DNA of 64,000 nt from Cololabis saira (Eukaryota > Chordata > Actinopteri > Beloniformes > Belonidae), in contig NC_084590.1 in assembly GCF_033807715.1 (NCBI RefSeq), forward strand, positions 8,570,327 to 8,634,326, read 5' to 3'. Below the pieces are notes generated by a model. The model did not search any database. It saw only the letters and a program-made list of their open reading frames with translations, and was not told the DNA's origin. The first letter of the stretch is position 1, and each line of letters begins with the position of its first letter. Positions 42,989 through 57,593 of the stretch are shown one piece after another. The position numbers and the translations under genes are program-made.

Positions 42989-43487
42989 GGTGTCTGTCTG
43001 TCTGTCTGTCTGTCTCTCTGATGTCTGTCTGTCTGGTGTCTGTCTGTCTGTCTGGTGTCTGTCTGTCTGTCTGGTGTCTGTCAGTCTGGTGTCTGTCTGT
43101 CTGTCTGTCTGTCTGTCTGGTGTCTGGTGTCTGTCTGTCTGTCTGTCTGGTGTCTGTCTGTCTGTCTGGTGTCTGTCTGTCTGTCTGGTGTCTGTCTGTC
43201 TGTCTGTCTGTCTGGTGTCTGTCTGTCTGTCTGGTGTCTGTCTGTCTGTCTGGTGTCTGTCTGTCTGTCTGGTGTCTGTCTGTCTGTCTGGTGTCTGTCT
43301 GTCTGTCTGGTGTCTGTCTGTCTGTCTGTCTGTCTGGTGTCTGTCTGTCTGTCTGTCTGGTGTGTGTGTGTCTGTCTGTCTGTCTGGTGTCTGTCTGTCT
43401 GTCTGGTGTCTGTCTGTCTGTCTGTCTGTCTGGTGTCTGTCTGTCTGTCTGTCTGGTGTCTGTCTGTCTGTCTGTCTGTCTCTCTGA

Positions 43488-43520
<33 letters not shown>

Positions 43521-43863
43521 GGTGTCTGTCTGTCTGTCTGGTGTCTGTCTGTCTGTCTGGTGTCTGTCTGTCTGTCTGGTGTCTGTCTGTCTGTCTGGTG
43601 TCTGTCTGTCTGTCTGGTGTCTGTCTGTCTGTCTGTCTGTCTGGTGTCTGTCTGTCTGGTGTCTGTCTGTCTGTCTGTCTGTCTGGTGTCTGTCTGTCTG
43701 TCTGTCTGGTGTGTGTGTGTCTGTCTGTCTGTCTGGTGTCTGTCTGTCTGTCTGTCTGTCTGGTGTCTGTCTGTCTGGTGTCTGTCTGTCTGGTGTCTGT
43801 CTGTCTGTCTGGTGTCTGTCTGTCTGTCTGTCTGGTGTCTGTCGTCTGTCTGTCTGTCTGTCC
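42953..43863. repeat. (CTGT)n-based complex repeat, right block
   Basis: About 910 bases of CTGT runs punctuated by GGTGTCTG, in pxylp1 intron 1. Confidence 0.97.
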
Positions 43864-43989
43864 CTCCCTCCAGGAAAGGTTGGGCTATTAACATGTTTAA
43901 ATGCGTTTCATGATCAGGGTTTAAAACTCTTACATTTTACAGGTGAAGAGTAGCCAAATAAACATCTATTTTATAACACACCTACATGA

Positions 43990-44060
43990 CAGATCCAAGG
44001 CAAGTTTATTTGTATAGCACAATTCAGCGCAAGGTAATTCAAAGTGCTTTAATTGTAATT
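43990..44060. repeat. Fish interspersed-repeat tail
   Basis: AAGTTTATTTGTATAGCACA and AATTCAAAGTGCTTTAATTG match a very common fish repeat tail (recalled). 44061-44601 shows nothing else identifiable. Confidence 0.5.
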
Positions 44061-44601
44061 GTAATATATTTATTTATTTCAAAACAGGGACAGTGCACAA
44101 TAAGACATTAATCTTTTACAAGGGAATATGCATTGTGCCAGGTTGTAGCAGCTTGCTATTTTCCACCTGTAAGTCCCTGGGTAGGTTGATGGAATAATAC
44201 ATAAAAATTAGTATTGAAAAAGAAAAAATAAGTAAAAGAGCAGAACAAAGCCAAGAGACAATAGATAAATAAAAACATGGAAGCAGATTCAACAGAGCAT
44301 GGGATCTGTCAGATGTTGGCAATGGCAACTAATATTTGAAGCTAGGCTGCCCCCCCAACACACAATACACAACACACTTCATAAATGTACACAGTAACCA
44401 ACGCTTAGCAAGATGTGAGAAGGTGTGGGGAAATTAACACTTTACATCAACATTAAAAGTGGCAAGACGCAATTAAACAGCAAATAACAAATACAATGAA
44501 ATAAAATGATAAGAAAAGAGGTAAAATAATAAAAAGCACAAGTTGTTAAAAAGTAAGGGCAGTAGAGTACAGCAGGTACATCTCATTCTTACAATGGCAA
44601 T

Positions 44602-44822
44602 AATTACGTTTCTATACGGTCAAAACGTACAAAGACCGGGTCAAATACAGTATTACAAAAGTAATCTGTAACAATTCTTATGGTGAATTAAACCAATTTG
44701 ACAATTCTATGCCACGATGCCTGTTTCCAGGTCTTATTTCACACAACTGAGGAGAATTACGTTTCTATACGGTCAAAACGTACAAAGACTGGGTCAAATA
44801 CAGTATTACAAAAGTAATCTGT
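44602..44822. repeat. 68-bp direct repeat, two copies
   Basis: 44602-44669 and 44755-44822 are identical except one base (GACCGGGT against GACTGGGT). Both begin AATTACGTTTCTATACGG. Confidence 0.93.
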
Positions 44823-45540
44823 GCCGATTTATGCAAGCGTGTTAGATTTTCATTGTTGTTGTTTAGTTTTTGTTTTTAACTGTTTTGTTTATTGGTGCTT
44901 CATGTTATGTTGGTTTTTGTTAAAATAAAAAAAAAAAGTCTCCAATGATCTTTGCACCTTCAGAAAAATACCTCCTGTCTGTTAGATTTCAGATCATTCA
45001 AGAAGATGCATCACTATTAACATTGTCTCTTCGTATGCTGCATATTATAAAGTATTCTATATAGTTATGGCAGCCAACTCTCCGACTGAAGTTAAAAGTG
45101 AAATAACTTAGGCCGTCCAGTGAAAGGTTCAGGCCATGTATATTTTTTAAGGGATAGTTGGACAGCTTGCTGGCTAAAAGCCCGACTGTCACACTGCTGA
45201 GGCTTCAATCATGATCCATTAGATCGGTATTCCAGAGTCCAAAGAGAAAGTGGACCGTTATCAGCCACAAGGCCAGAATTCAGACTGATGGTATGCTGCT
45301 AAAGTGGAGCCCTTGGCAAAGGTTATTTACACTTCTCTGATGGCAGCAGTAATGCAGAAAAGCGGGGGGAAAAAGACCTTGGGTTCACACTATCTGCAGC
45401 TCAAGTCTATGAATTTAACAGTGTTACTTTTCTTCTTTTCCATTTTTTCATATCGTCAGAACGTTTTCTAAAGTGGGTAATAACTTTGTTCTCGGTTTAG
45501 AAAAACAACAATGTGTAGTTGAAAGTTATCACTGTTGGTA
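44823..45540. other. pxylp1 intron 1 sequence, nothing identified
   Basis: No exon-like frame or element ends seen. Confidence 0.3.
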
Positions 45541-45961
45541 TACGGAAGAGTTTAGGGCCAGGCAGGAGAAAAATAAGAATAATATTTTAGAGGAGGAAGA
45601 TTTATTTTTTTCATTATGAACTTGGAGAAAAAAGTCAATGTCGAAAAAAAAGGTTGAAATGTCGAGATTAATGTTGAAGTACAATTTCGAGAAAAAAGTC
45701 GAAATGTTGAGAAAAAAGTAAAAATTTCGTGAATAAATCAGAATCAGAATCAGGTTTATTAGGTCAGCTTAGGTAAAGTTGAAATTTTGAGAAAAAAGGT
45801 GAAATTTTGACTTTATTCTTGAAATTGCATTTCAACATTAATCTCGACATTTCGACTTTTTTTTTGACATTTCGACTTTTTTTCTCAAAGTGCACAATAA
45901 AAAAAAAAATCTTCCCCTCTCAAATATTTTTTCTACTGTCTGGCCCTAATACTCTTCCGTA
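45541..45961. mobile_element. 'TACGGAAGAG' MITE ending 22 bases before pxylp1 exon 2
   Basis: Ends TACGGAAGAGTTTAGGGCCA and TGGCCCTAATACTCTTCCGT (A) are inverted. The interior is built of TCGAAAT/ATTTCGA runs. Second copy at 58996-59272. A short CAGAATCAGAATCAGG insert is inside. Confidence 0.85.
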
Positions 45962-45983
45962 GTTTGTATCATTTAACTGTCAG

Positions 45984-46105
45984 ATGGCTGATGCAGAGGG
46001 ACGCGGACCGGTCACATGACAAGATGCTGGCTCGCAACCGCTTCCTGCTGCTGGTGGTGGTGGGCGGAGCCGTGCTGGCCATCGTCAGCCTGAGCCTCCA
46101 GTTCT
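45984..46105 (+). CDS. pxylp1: pxylp1 exon 2: start codon and membrane anchor
   Basis: Coding starts at the ATG at 46024. The product MLARNRFLLLVVVGGAVLAI is followed by VSLSLQF, a short basic cytoplasmic tail then one hydrophobic segment (residues about 7-26), the signal anchor of this Golgi enzyme. Human PXYLP1 begins in the same way, which decides this start. An upstream in-frame ATG at 45991 would add 11 residues and is less likely. The acceptor is TTAACTGTCAG before 45984 (a second AG is at 45996). The donor TTCT|GTAAGT is at 46106, phase 1. The pyrimidine tract is weak and a MITE lies immediately upstream. Confidence 0.9.
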
Positions 46106-46936
46106 GTAAGTGTGTGCTCACCTCGGCTGCTTTAAATACCCATTCTCTCTGGGGTTTTGACCCAAAATCCAGGTTCGATTGTGTGTGTGGGACGAGGTTG
46201 GATACATTCATGCATGTCCTCTTGTTGCTTTCCTGTTTTAGACACCATTCAAAGCAAAACAAAGCAGAATCCCCCATAGATTTCCTTAAAATATCCAGCA
46301 CCAACAGTGGCCTCCCGATGGTGAACTCCTGCCAGACCTAATGAATGCAAGGAAACCACAGCTGAGGGAAAAGGGAGAGCTGGGGTCGGAAAAACACTGG
46401 GGGATGATGCGGACAGGGTGTGCAGGACAAATCCCTTTACATTTGAATGTAAAATAAACCTTAATTCTGATCACATAAAACCTTAAAGTAAAGGGAGTTG
46501 GAGGGATTGTAATCCTATAAAAGGACAAGCAAATGGGTTCAGTGTCCCATAAATAATATTATTAGTAGGAACATACTTGAAACCGCTTGCTCTAAGCTGG
46601 TGTTATACACCGCAAAATATTCTGAGCCGTCCTTCATCTTTTTAATTATTAAATACCTAAGTTAGGGAATTTAAATCCTCCACTTTAGCTTCTTCTTTCC
46701 TGTTTTGTTGCATTATACGACTTGCTAAGTTTGTGTTAAACATGCGAAAAACTAGGTAAGAGCTGCTGGGCTCTTTCTCTCATTTTATCTCTTGTTAACG
46801 ATTTGAGACTCAAAATTCAGTCCAGCTTTCACACCCGTGTTCCTCCCGTCTCCTCACCCAAATGTCACTGTAGAACAGAGCATGTTAAACAATGCTTTAA
46901 AAAGGATTATTATTGCTTCCTCTCATCTTCTTCTGT
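46106..46936. other. pxylp1 intron 2 sequence, nothing identified
   Basis: No exon or element ends seen. Confidence 0.3.
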
Positions 46937-46940
46937 TTAA

Positions 46941-47689
46941 AGCCGGGCATACACTGTATGATTGTCGACTTGTTTTGAACCGATTTTCCAGTCGTGCGAC
47001 TATTTTTTGGATCGGGCCGGATTTCAACCCAATCGTTGGTCGTGCGTCGTGCAGTAAACGTGGAGTAACGACGAGAGATTAACACCTCACAACGAGCTCC
47101 CGATCACAAATCGTGAGCTCGCAAGAAAATCAAGCGTGTTTGAAATCCTGGTCGCTCCTCGTGAAGGAATCACAGTTGAAGCAGCTACGACCCGATTGGC
47201 CTCATCCTTTCACAGAGAGCATGCGCAATCTCTGATGTCACGTCAAAAACTATTATTTGTAGTTTAAAGTGTTGCAAATTCACATTACAAATCATGTTTT
47301 AATAGCAGAAAAAAAGACCTTATTTCCCACGTCTGCCCAGCCAATTCCTTGTCCAATCACGAAGTTGTCTAATCTTTTTTCATTTATCGCCACACAGAAT
47401 GGCACAAAGTGCTAAGGCAGCGCGTTTGTTTTTGCTGAGCATCTTCGGTGTCTCCCACTTCGGGGTTCCTCCTCTTCCACTTCTTTTTGACGTTGCAGTT
47501 CCAGTAACAGAAGTCCGACGTGAAGATTATGAACGTATAATGTGAGCAGACGGAGCATCAGAGCATCGGGTCGTACAGTGTGAGACCATAAATCGTGGGC
47601 TGTGAACTTTTGAACTCCGCGATCTAGTCGTGCAGTGTAAGATGGGGCTGAATCAAACGATTTAAAATATTGCACAGTGTCTGCCCAGC
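46941..47689. mobile_element. TTAA-flanked MITE 'GCCGGGCATACACTGT'
   Basis: TTAA at 46937-46940 and 47690-47693. Ends AGCCGGGCATACACTGTATG and GCACAGTGTCTGCCCAGC. No transposase. A truncated relative is at 21682. Confidence 0.75.
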
Positions 47690-47859
47690 TTAACACTCAC
47701 AGGCAGGCGATTGGGTGTTTGTTAGACGTGTGAAAACTCTTTGAATCTAAGGTTCATCTGGATTTGGACATAAACAACTTGGCATTGATGCAGTAACTGT
47801 ACGTATTCAAGAGTTTGCCTCATGCACAAAGTGATCATTTGGAAGTTATCTTTCTAGAT

Positions 47860-48065
47860 CAGTGGTCTTCAACCCTGGTCCTGCATGTTTTACATGTTGC
47901 CTTGTATCAACACACCTGATTCTAATTAATGGTCGTCATCAGCTTGCCATCTAGATCTGCACAGTTCTGTTAATGACACAGTCATTTGTATCAGGGTGCT
48001 GAAGCAGGGAAACATCTAAAACATGCAGGACAGGGGGTCCTGAGGGCCACGGTTAAAGAACACTG
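47860..48065. mobile_element. Short hAT MITE
   Basis: CAGTGGTCTTCAACC to GGTTAAAGAACACTG. Flanks TTCTAGAT (47852-47859) and CTCTAGAT (48066-48073) agree at 7 of 8. Confidence 0.85.
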
Positions 48066-48200
48066 CTCTAGATGAAGTTACAATAAAGCAGATGGTAAGG
48101 CTTGGGTTGGGTTGGTTTAACATGGTGGGTTGGTGAGTCAGCTGCAGAAGAGGAGCAAAGAAGAAAATGACACGTAATGACACGTGGTGGGGGAGTACGC

Positions 48201-49115
48201 CAGTGTTGTGCAAGTTCATACTTCTAATGAACTAGTTCAAAGTTCAGCTCACATAGTTTTAAAATGATGAGTTCACATTCATAGTTCACCATTTTCACTT
48301 TGAACTAGTTCAAATTCAGTTCATTTCAATATTTTTAGGTGAGAAGTACGAATGAAGCGCCCCCCTATCCTAAAACTGTTCACTATACAATCATGTATTA
48401 TAGTGGCTTTTTAACTTTACTCAGGCTTTAAATCTCCAACAATGTAGTCCATTATCAGTTTATCTCCCTGTTGCAGGTAAATCCTCCCCCTGAAGCTGCA
48501 GCAGTGGAACTGGGGTCGTTTGGGGCAGTTGGGGGTTGCAAGTAAGGGGTCAAGGACTCGCAGATATTTTCTCACACTGGACTGATGCTTTAACTCCACA
48601 TGACGTTTCAAATTTAAAGTTGACGAGGCAGACGCTCAGACTTGTTTTCTCAGCGCAGCTGGACATTACACAGAAAGGTTAGATTTTTACCGTTGGACTC
48701 TTTGGGAGACGATGTGTAAAATTCCCACAGATAATGATAAGCGGATCATCATCATCTGACTCTTCACTGGTCATGTAAAGATGCACCGGGCTCAGGCCAC
48801 CGTTGCCATGCAAGCTGGTGCCTGTTGTTACGCTAGTGTGCACTGCATTGTGGGTAATGTAGTGTGAAGTCATGGTCTCGTCAAGTATTTTAAATGTGTG
48901 CGCCGGCCTCTGCTGAAATGTATCCCGTAATAATTGGACGTAAACAGTGAAGCTGAAACTCACATAATCTGAACAGTTAAAATTCCAGTTCATGATCTGC
49001 AGATCTGAACAAGTTCATGTTCAAGTTCTTTATTTGCAAATATGTTGCGTTCAGTTCAACGTTCTCACAGAAATTAACGTGTTCAATGAACACATTCATT
49101 TGAACCCGTTCACTG
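48201..49115 (-). mobile_element. hAT element with exact 8-bp target duplication, internally deleted
   Basis: CAGTGTTGTGCAAGTTCATA to CGTTCACTG. GAGTACGC occurs exactly at 48193-48200 and 49116-49123. GTTCA/TGAAC motifs are clustered at both ends. The minus strand carries a fragment with LKRHVELKHQSSVRKYL, the His half of a BED zinc finger, and an acidic segment, so this is a deletion derivative of an autonomous element. A second copy runs off the right edge from 63395. Confidence 0.9.
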
Positions 49116-49123
49116 GAGTACGC

Positions 49124-49649
49124 AGCTCGGCATGGAGGGATTCAAACACACACACCGAGTGTTTTGAAAGAGGACGTCTGGTTATCTGGATATATGTGCA
49201 GTTTAGGAATTTAAAAGGATTCACAAACTTGATTAAAATGCACAAAAACCTGCCTCACAAAAACCGAAATATAATATTCCAACCAAAGTAATAAGTGATG
49301 ATGTTAGCTCTCTTCACCCTGACCTGTAAACAGTAAACTGATGGACATAAGGCAGCCTAAGTAATCACCATGACAACAAGAGCCACCGATGCTACTCTGA
49401 AACTCTGAGAGAGGGAAGGCAAGTGCCCAACCCTGGTAGCTTCCTAGCCAAGGGGCTGTTATCGTTTTCTGAATATTGAGATTCTTGGGTTTCATCAGCT
49501 TTTGAAAGACCTTTGATCTGTATTAATACGCTCCCATCAGCAAACTTCACTTTATAAAAATAACTACATTTTACAGCTATGCTGAAGCTCAAAAAAATAA
49601 TTTAAAAGCTTGTTAACGGTAGAGCCAGATGCATTGATGATTGTGGGTA
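49124..49649. other. pxylp1 intron 2 sequence, nothing identified
   Basis: No gene or repeat ends seen. Confidence 0.3.
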
Positions 49650-50149
49650 TACCGTATTTTCCTCACTATAAGGCGCACCTAAAAGCCTTTCATTTTCTCA
49701 AAAACCGGCAGTGCGCCTTATATATGATCATTACGGTAATTTCTGTTACTGTAGTCAGGGGGATTGTGGGTATTGTAGTTGGTGTCGCTGAAGTAACGGC
49801 GCTAAAAACGTCAGGAATCGTCACAGTCGTTCAAGACAACAGCAGCGACGCTGACTCACATAATGGCGACTTTGACGAGACGGAGCAAAGCTGGTTTTTA
49901 TTTTGTTAATAAAATTTGACATATGGTACTTTTCTTGTTTTTTTTTTTTTTGCATTTGCTGTAGGATTTTGTAGCATTTTCTGTAGCGCAGCTCCATCAG
50001 GTAGATGCTAACTCAACCCCAGCCACTATAGTACAGTATTTTACCAGATATTTAGTGCGCCTTATAATGCGGTGCGCCCTTATATATGAAAAAAGTTTTT
50101 AAATACGACATTCATTGAAGGTGCGCCTTATAATGCGGAAAATACGGTA
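49650..50149. mobile_element. 'TACCGTATTTTC' family MITE
   Basis: Left TACCGTATTTTCCTCACTAT, right AATGCGGAAAATACGGTA. GGCGCACC/GGTGCGCC lies inside each end and is repeated subterminally. An interior plus frame (TSGIVTVVQDNSSDADSH) may be a transposase scrap, but it is too short to assign. Confidence 0.75.
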
Positions 50150-50538
50150 GTCGCTACTAAAGTAGGTATAATATATGCTGACAAAGATAAGTGAGTATAC
50201 TGTCAGATAACCATCACATGTGATTTGTCACTTGCATGTTGAGTGTCTAGTGTGTAACGTACAGTGTTTGCAGTACTCTGGTCGCTCACACAGACACTGA
50301 CGCTGCTTTATACAGAAATGAAACCCATGTGTGTTTTATGCACTACAAGTGGAAGCTGAGACTGATCTTTTTTTTTTTTTAGAGCCATGTTTCCCAGCCC
50401 TGTTCCTCAGGAAACACATGTTTCAGATGTTCTTCTGCTCCGGTACGCCTGGCTCAGATTAGTGGACTTGTGTAGACCTGGATCACAAGCTGAGCGGTCC
50501 AGTCGGGTGTTTGAGCAGGGACATCTAAGACAAGACAG
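50150..50538. other. pxylp1 intron 2 sequence with a diverged repeat
   Basis: TTCCCAGCCCTGTTCCTCAG near 50391 resembles a decayed relative of the hAT MITE at 47860. No gene. Confidence 0.3.
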
Positions 50539-51163
50539 TGACTGCGTTTACATGCATCAATAACCCTTTTTAAAACCCGAATATTAGCAATAACCCGGTA
50601 TTGCACGGCCATGTAAACACCAATAACCCCTTTGAATAACCCGAATTTGCTCATATTCGGGTTTTTAAAAACCTGAATATGACCCCTGGGTTACTCTTTT
50701 TAAAACCTGAATATTTGGTCATGTAAACGCCAAACGGAATATCCCCATCAACGGAACATGAATTTGTTTTCTGCACATGTTCTTTTCGCAAGGAATCCTG
50801 ATCCTTTGAGTCCAGGAAGTTCTTATAAACAGAGAGAAACACAAGACCAGGAGGAGACTAATCACTTCATAAATGTAATGAAGGATATGAACATTTTATC
50901 ATTTGTAGACGGTAGAAAGTACCGGGATAGAAGATTTACAAGAAGGTGAGCGAAAAGTTGCGTGAAGCAGCATTTGTTTTGAATTTGGATACAAGAAGAA
51001 GAAGCGGAAATGACGGGAATTGTGTCATGACGTTCTCCGTGCGTCGCTGGTTTGATCCAGATATCCTGAATGATTAATTACCATGTAAACGGAATATTCC
51101 CAATGTTTCAGTAACCGGAATATTAGCAATAACCCCAATTTTGACTGCATGTAAACGTAGTCA
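50539..51163. mobile_element. MITE with 'TGACTGCGTTTACATGCA' ends
   Basis: Left TGACTGCGTTTACATGCA, right TGCATGTAAACGTAGTCA. Subterminal CCGAATATT/AATATTCGG repeats. No transposase. Confidence 0.75.
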
Positions 51164-51248
51164 TTGTGCCTCTTGGACCCTTGTGTAGTACGGGTTTAGA
51201 GGGTCTGCTTCAATGTATTGAATTGATGTAGTGACAGATTTATTGTAA

Positions 51249-51755
51249 TTTATACCACGGTCTGTGTGAATACTGGATTCTGATTGGCTGGCAGGTGTAG
51301 GTTAAAAGTGATAATCTACACCTAGAAAACAAGTTTGTTCAAATTACCTGATAACTTTAATATCATTGCGCTGGATCAACTGCCAGGTGGTAACCACGGC
51401 AACGGAGATTCAGAGAAGAAGAGCCGGCTACCGCAGGATGGCGACTTGAGTGATTTTGTAATTTCTTTTCATTTATTTTGTGAATTTAACAATTTTGATG
51501 ACTGGGATGCAGAAGAGGAGAGAAAAGAAAATAGCTGAGCTGAGCGGACTAGAATATCTCCCGTTACCAAGGAAACTGAGTTATGGCTTGTTAAAAAAAC
51601 TTTGTAACTTACCAGGTTGCAACGTCTGCAGACGAGAGATTAAATAGTCTGCTCAGCTGTGGCTTGTTATAAAACTAATGATTTCAACTGAAAACACATT
51701 AAAGCATGAATAACTGATTTAATATGTATGTTTTTTGGTTAGTGACCATGGTATA
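51249..51755. mobile_element. Possible MITE with 'TTTATACCACGGTC' ends
   Basis: ATTTATACCACGGTC near 51249 and GTGACCATGGTATAA near 51742 are inverted. Interior without clear coding sequence. Confidence 0.4.
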
Positions 51756-52846
51756 AGCGGGGTAATGCCCTTCGAGGTGACATTAACATAAATATATGGA
51801 CTTACATAATTGTGGTTAGTTGGAATACTTCTATTTTTTCCCAAATTTTCAATTCAAAGATTATTTAGATTTGCTTTGCTCTTAATTAGGGGACTCTTCA
51901 TGTTGTTTGTTTATTGCTGCACTTCAGTTCTCCTTTTTTTTTTTGTCAGTACCACTGGAGTAGAAAACTGCCGTCATCATTTATTCATTACACACAGACA
52001 GAATTGAACCATTACGCAGGAAAAGCAAAGAAGGGAAGCTTCTCATGTTTTATAGATGTTCAGCTTCTGTTTTTCTTTCACTTTGCTGCCATCGCTTGCT
52101 CCTCTCATTAGTCTGCTTTATTGTCCTTCCTTCATGCTGATCTGTCTTACTCCCATCCATTATTTTATTGCATTTCAGTTGTTGTAAAAGCCCCTCCATA
52201 TGTTTATTGCTCTTTGAGAATCGGCACATTGAAAGACTGAGTGGTTATTGATGCTGCTGGATGACAAAAATCAATCTCTTATTCCAAGTTTGTCATTGCA
52301 CGGCTTCTGACGCAGTTGGAAACAGCAGTTTCACTCGTCTGACATCCAGGGGAGTCCCAGAGGACGTGACGGAGGACAGAAGTGCTTAAAATGACTTAAA
52401 AACAGGAACGATTTTGAGAAAACCACAGATCTTGAGCTCGATGGCAGCTGAGTGTTACATGAGTGTTGTAACGTGGACATGAATGTTATAAAATTATATA
52501 AAGGTGCTATTAATGAGAGATTTAAGTGATGTTGTGGGAGTGGATTCCCAGTTTCAGAAGTTATATTCATGGGAAACCTTTTGGTTTGGGATTTTACAAA
52601 GTTTAAAACATGGTTTTATTAAAAAAAAAAAGGAAAAATAAAAGTAATACCTTTGTGTTTGTACCCTTTAATCCATGAATCTGGCTTAATATTGGCCTTT
52701 TATTTAACTGACATCAGCCAGTGCTTCCTCTCAAGCTCATTAACAAGCACGTTCACATGCAAGCACTCCTCTGTTGTTAAAGCTGTAACTGCCATTGTTT
52801 ACTGTATGTAAGCACTTGCACTGCAACTAGTGGAGAAGACGGGATA
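51756..52846. other. pxylp1 intron 2 sequence, nothing identified
   Basis: No exon-like frame with splice sites, and no repeat ends. Confidence 0.3.
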
Positions 52847-53130
52847 GCAGCTGATTATCGGTTTAAATTAAAGGCAGTTGGACTTAACAGTGACCCGTAC
52901 AGTTACCAAGAACCAGTGGTCCATGGACATTAATATTTGGCTAAGAATCCAGTTTCTGATATTTATATGTACTTCATTTCTACGCCGGGGAAATACACGA
53001 AGCAAAACTTGAAGGCTTACAAAAGTCTTGATGCTTGGTCCGACTTCAAGGCAGGATTTGTTGTAGAAATTAAAGTGATGAGGACACCAAACTTTATGAT
53101 TTGTCCGTTTAACGTTAACTACCCAAAAAT
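52847..53130 (+). pseudogene. Transposon protein fragment with 'LKAYKSLDAW' motif
   Basis: The plus frame reads ADYRFKLKAVGLNSDPYSYQ and, after an in-frame TAA, VSDIYMYFISTPGKYTKQN followed by LKAYKSLDAWSDFKAGFVVE. I recall 'P..Y.YLI.TPG.YT.E.LKAYKSL.AY..F..G.V' from a repetitive fish protein family of transposon origin; its name is uncertain. Broken by the stop and lost after about 53130. Confidence 0.5.
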
Positions 53131-53318
53131 CCAACATTACCTGATACAAAATGGGAACCACAAATCCACGTTTTGGTGCCTGGAATCCAGTTGTTTCTGT
53201 GAATTGCAGTGATCCATTTGTCTCTCTTAAGCTTGTTTTTCAGCAGTCTGTAAAACGATAACTCGGATTTCTTGCTAAATCTATGAGTACAGTCGATCGT
53301 ACAACAGCTCTTTCCCAT
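53115..53318 (-). pseudogene. THAP zinc-finger domain fragment
   Basis: From an ATG at 53318: MGKSCCTIDCTHRFSKKSE, then FYRLLKNKLKRDKWITAIHR, NNWIPGTKTWICGSHFVSG. This is the C2CH THAP pattern (C-x3-C, conserved Trp, C-x2-H-F) with all four metal ligands present. THAP domains bind DNA and are found in P-element-type and other transposases as well as in host genes. The frame stops soon after HF. It runs toward the plus-strand 'LKAYKSL' fragment, so both probably come from one element with opposed genes. Confidence 0.75.
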
Positions 53319-53358
53319 TTTAGATGTTTTCAAGTTGCTCAAACTGAAAGTTTAAGCT

Positions 53359-53431
53359 GACACTCAGTCTTTCTGACACTCAGTCTTTCTGTCACTCAGT
53401 CTTTCTGTCACTCAGTCTTTCTGACACTCAG
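53359..53431. repeat. 17-bp tandem repeat, four units
   Basis: CACTCAGTCTTTCTGAC / CACTCAGTCTTTCTGTC units in a row. Confidence 0.9.
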
Positions 53432-53793
53432 TGGGCGTAACCTGCTGTGAAGTCGTATCTGTGACGTCATGGGCATTGCCTCTATTAAGAGCAGAAAAAT
53501 GAGGATCAACCCAACATACAGGCCAAACCTCTAAGCTCTGTCCTCTGAACACTGGCCGTAGAAAAGCCTTGATCAGTTTAGCTCGGATGCTGAGATTTGA
53601 ATCTGTGCCAATTTACACTCTTCAAGTTCAAACACCGAGCTGCTGTCGTGTGTTAAGACAAAAACATGTGTTTTTACTCTTTCCCCCACTAAAGCCACCA
53701 CACCAAAGAGTTTTCTGCTGTGTGATCTTACAACCCTCACTCCATATTTGGGTTTTTGTCCGTGGGCACACACCTCTTGTTTCCAGTAATAAT

Positions 53794-53796
<3 letters not shown>

Positions 53797-53827
<31 letters not shown>
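53797..53827. repeat. (TG)n microsatellite
   Basis: About 15 TG units. Confidence 0.95.
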
Positions 53828-57179
<3,352 letters not shown>

Positions 57180-57368
57180 TGAACCTGATCCCTACCTCTC
57201 CCATGATGGAGGAGCGGCGTGTCCACGGCCTGGATGAGGGGATCAGGGGGGCTCTGGGGAAGAGCAGGAAGCGAGTGTTCCCAGTGCCTCACACCCAGGA
57301 GCCCAGCCCCATAAATGAGGCTTACAGCTACTGCAACACTCCCAACCGCACCGAGCAGGCCTGGGAGG
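57180..57368 (+). CDS. pxylp1: pxylp1 exon 3: luminal stem region
   Basis: Acceptor TTCCTCCACAG ends at 57179; donor GAGG|GTAAGAG at 57369. The exon is 189 bases, phase 1 in and phase 1 out. It continues the anchor as NLIPTSPMMEERRVHGLDE, then LGKSRKRVFPVPHTQEPSPI, then EAYSYCNTPNRTEQAWEG. The KSRKR, EA..YCN and NxT positions are those of the human stem region, where the sequence reads SKSRKR and EALLYCN. The fish stem is about a dozen residues longer before KSRKR. NRT is a possible N-glycosylation site. Confidence 0.93.
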
Positions 57369-57593
57369 GTAAGAGTCTAACATCAACCTATACATTTACA
57401 GTCTAGCTAAGACATGGAGAAGAGCCGTCCCTCCACTGCTACAAGCAGGAGCACATTTATTCAACAACTGCATTCAGTACACCCGAGTACACCAGGACTC
57501 TGGAAGTTGTGGGGGTTTGGTAAGAAGGTGTTGTCTTAAATGTATCACCTGTGATGCTGCAGTCTTTCTTTCTTTCGAACATCACGGCAGTAG
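57369..57593. other. pxylp1 intron 3 start
   Basis: Nothing identified. Confidence 0.3.

Noticed and set aside
42027..43953. Long open frames on both strands rich in Cys, Leu, Ser, Val or Asp, Arg, Gln, Thr
   Set aside because: They are six-frame readings of the CTGT repeat, which lacks stops. No domain, start context or splice site supports a gene.
45991..46023. Upstream in-frame ATG as the pxylp1 start
   Set aside because: Human PXYLP1 begins at the position equal to 46024, and the 11 extra residues are polar ones ahead of a signal anchor.
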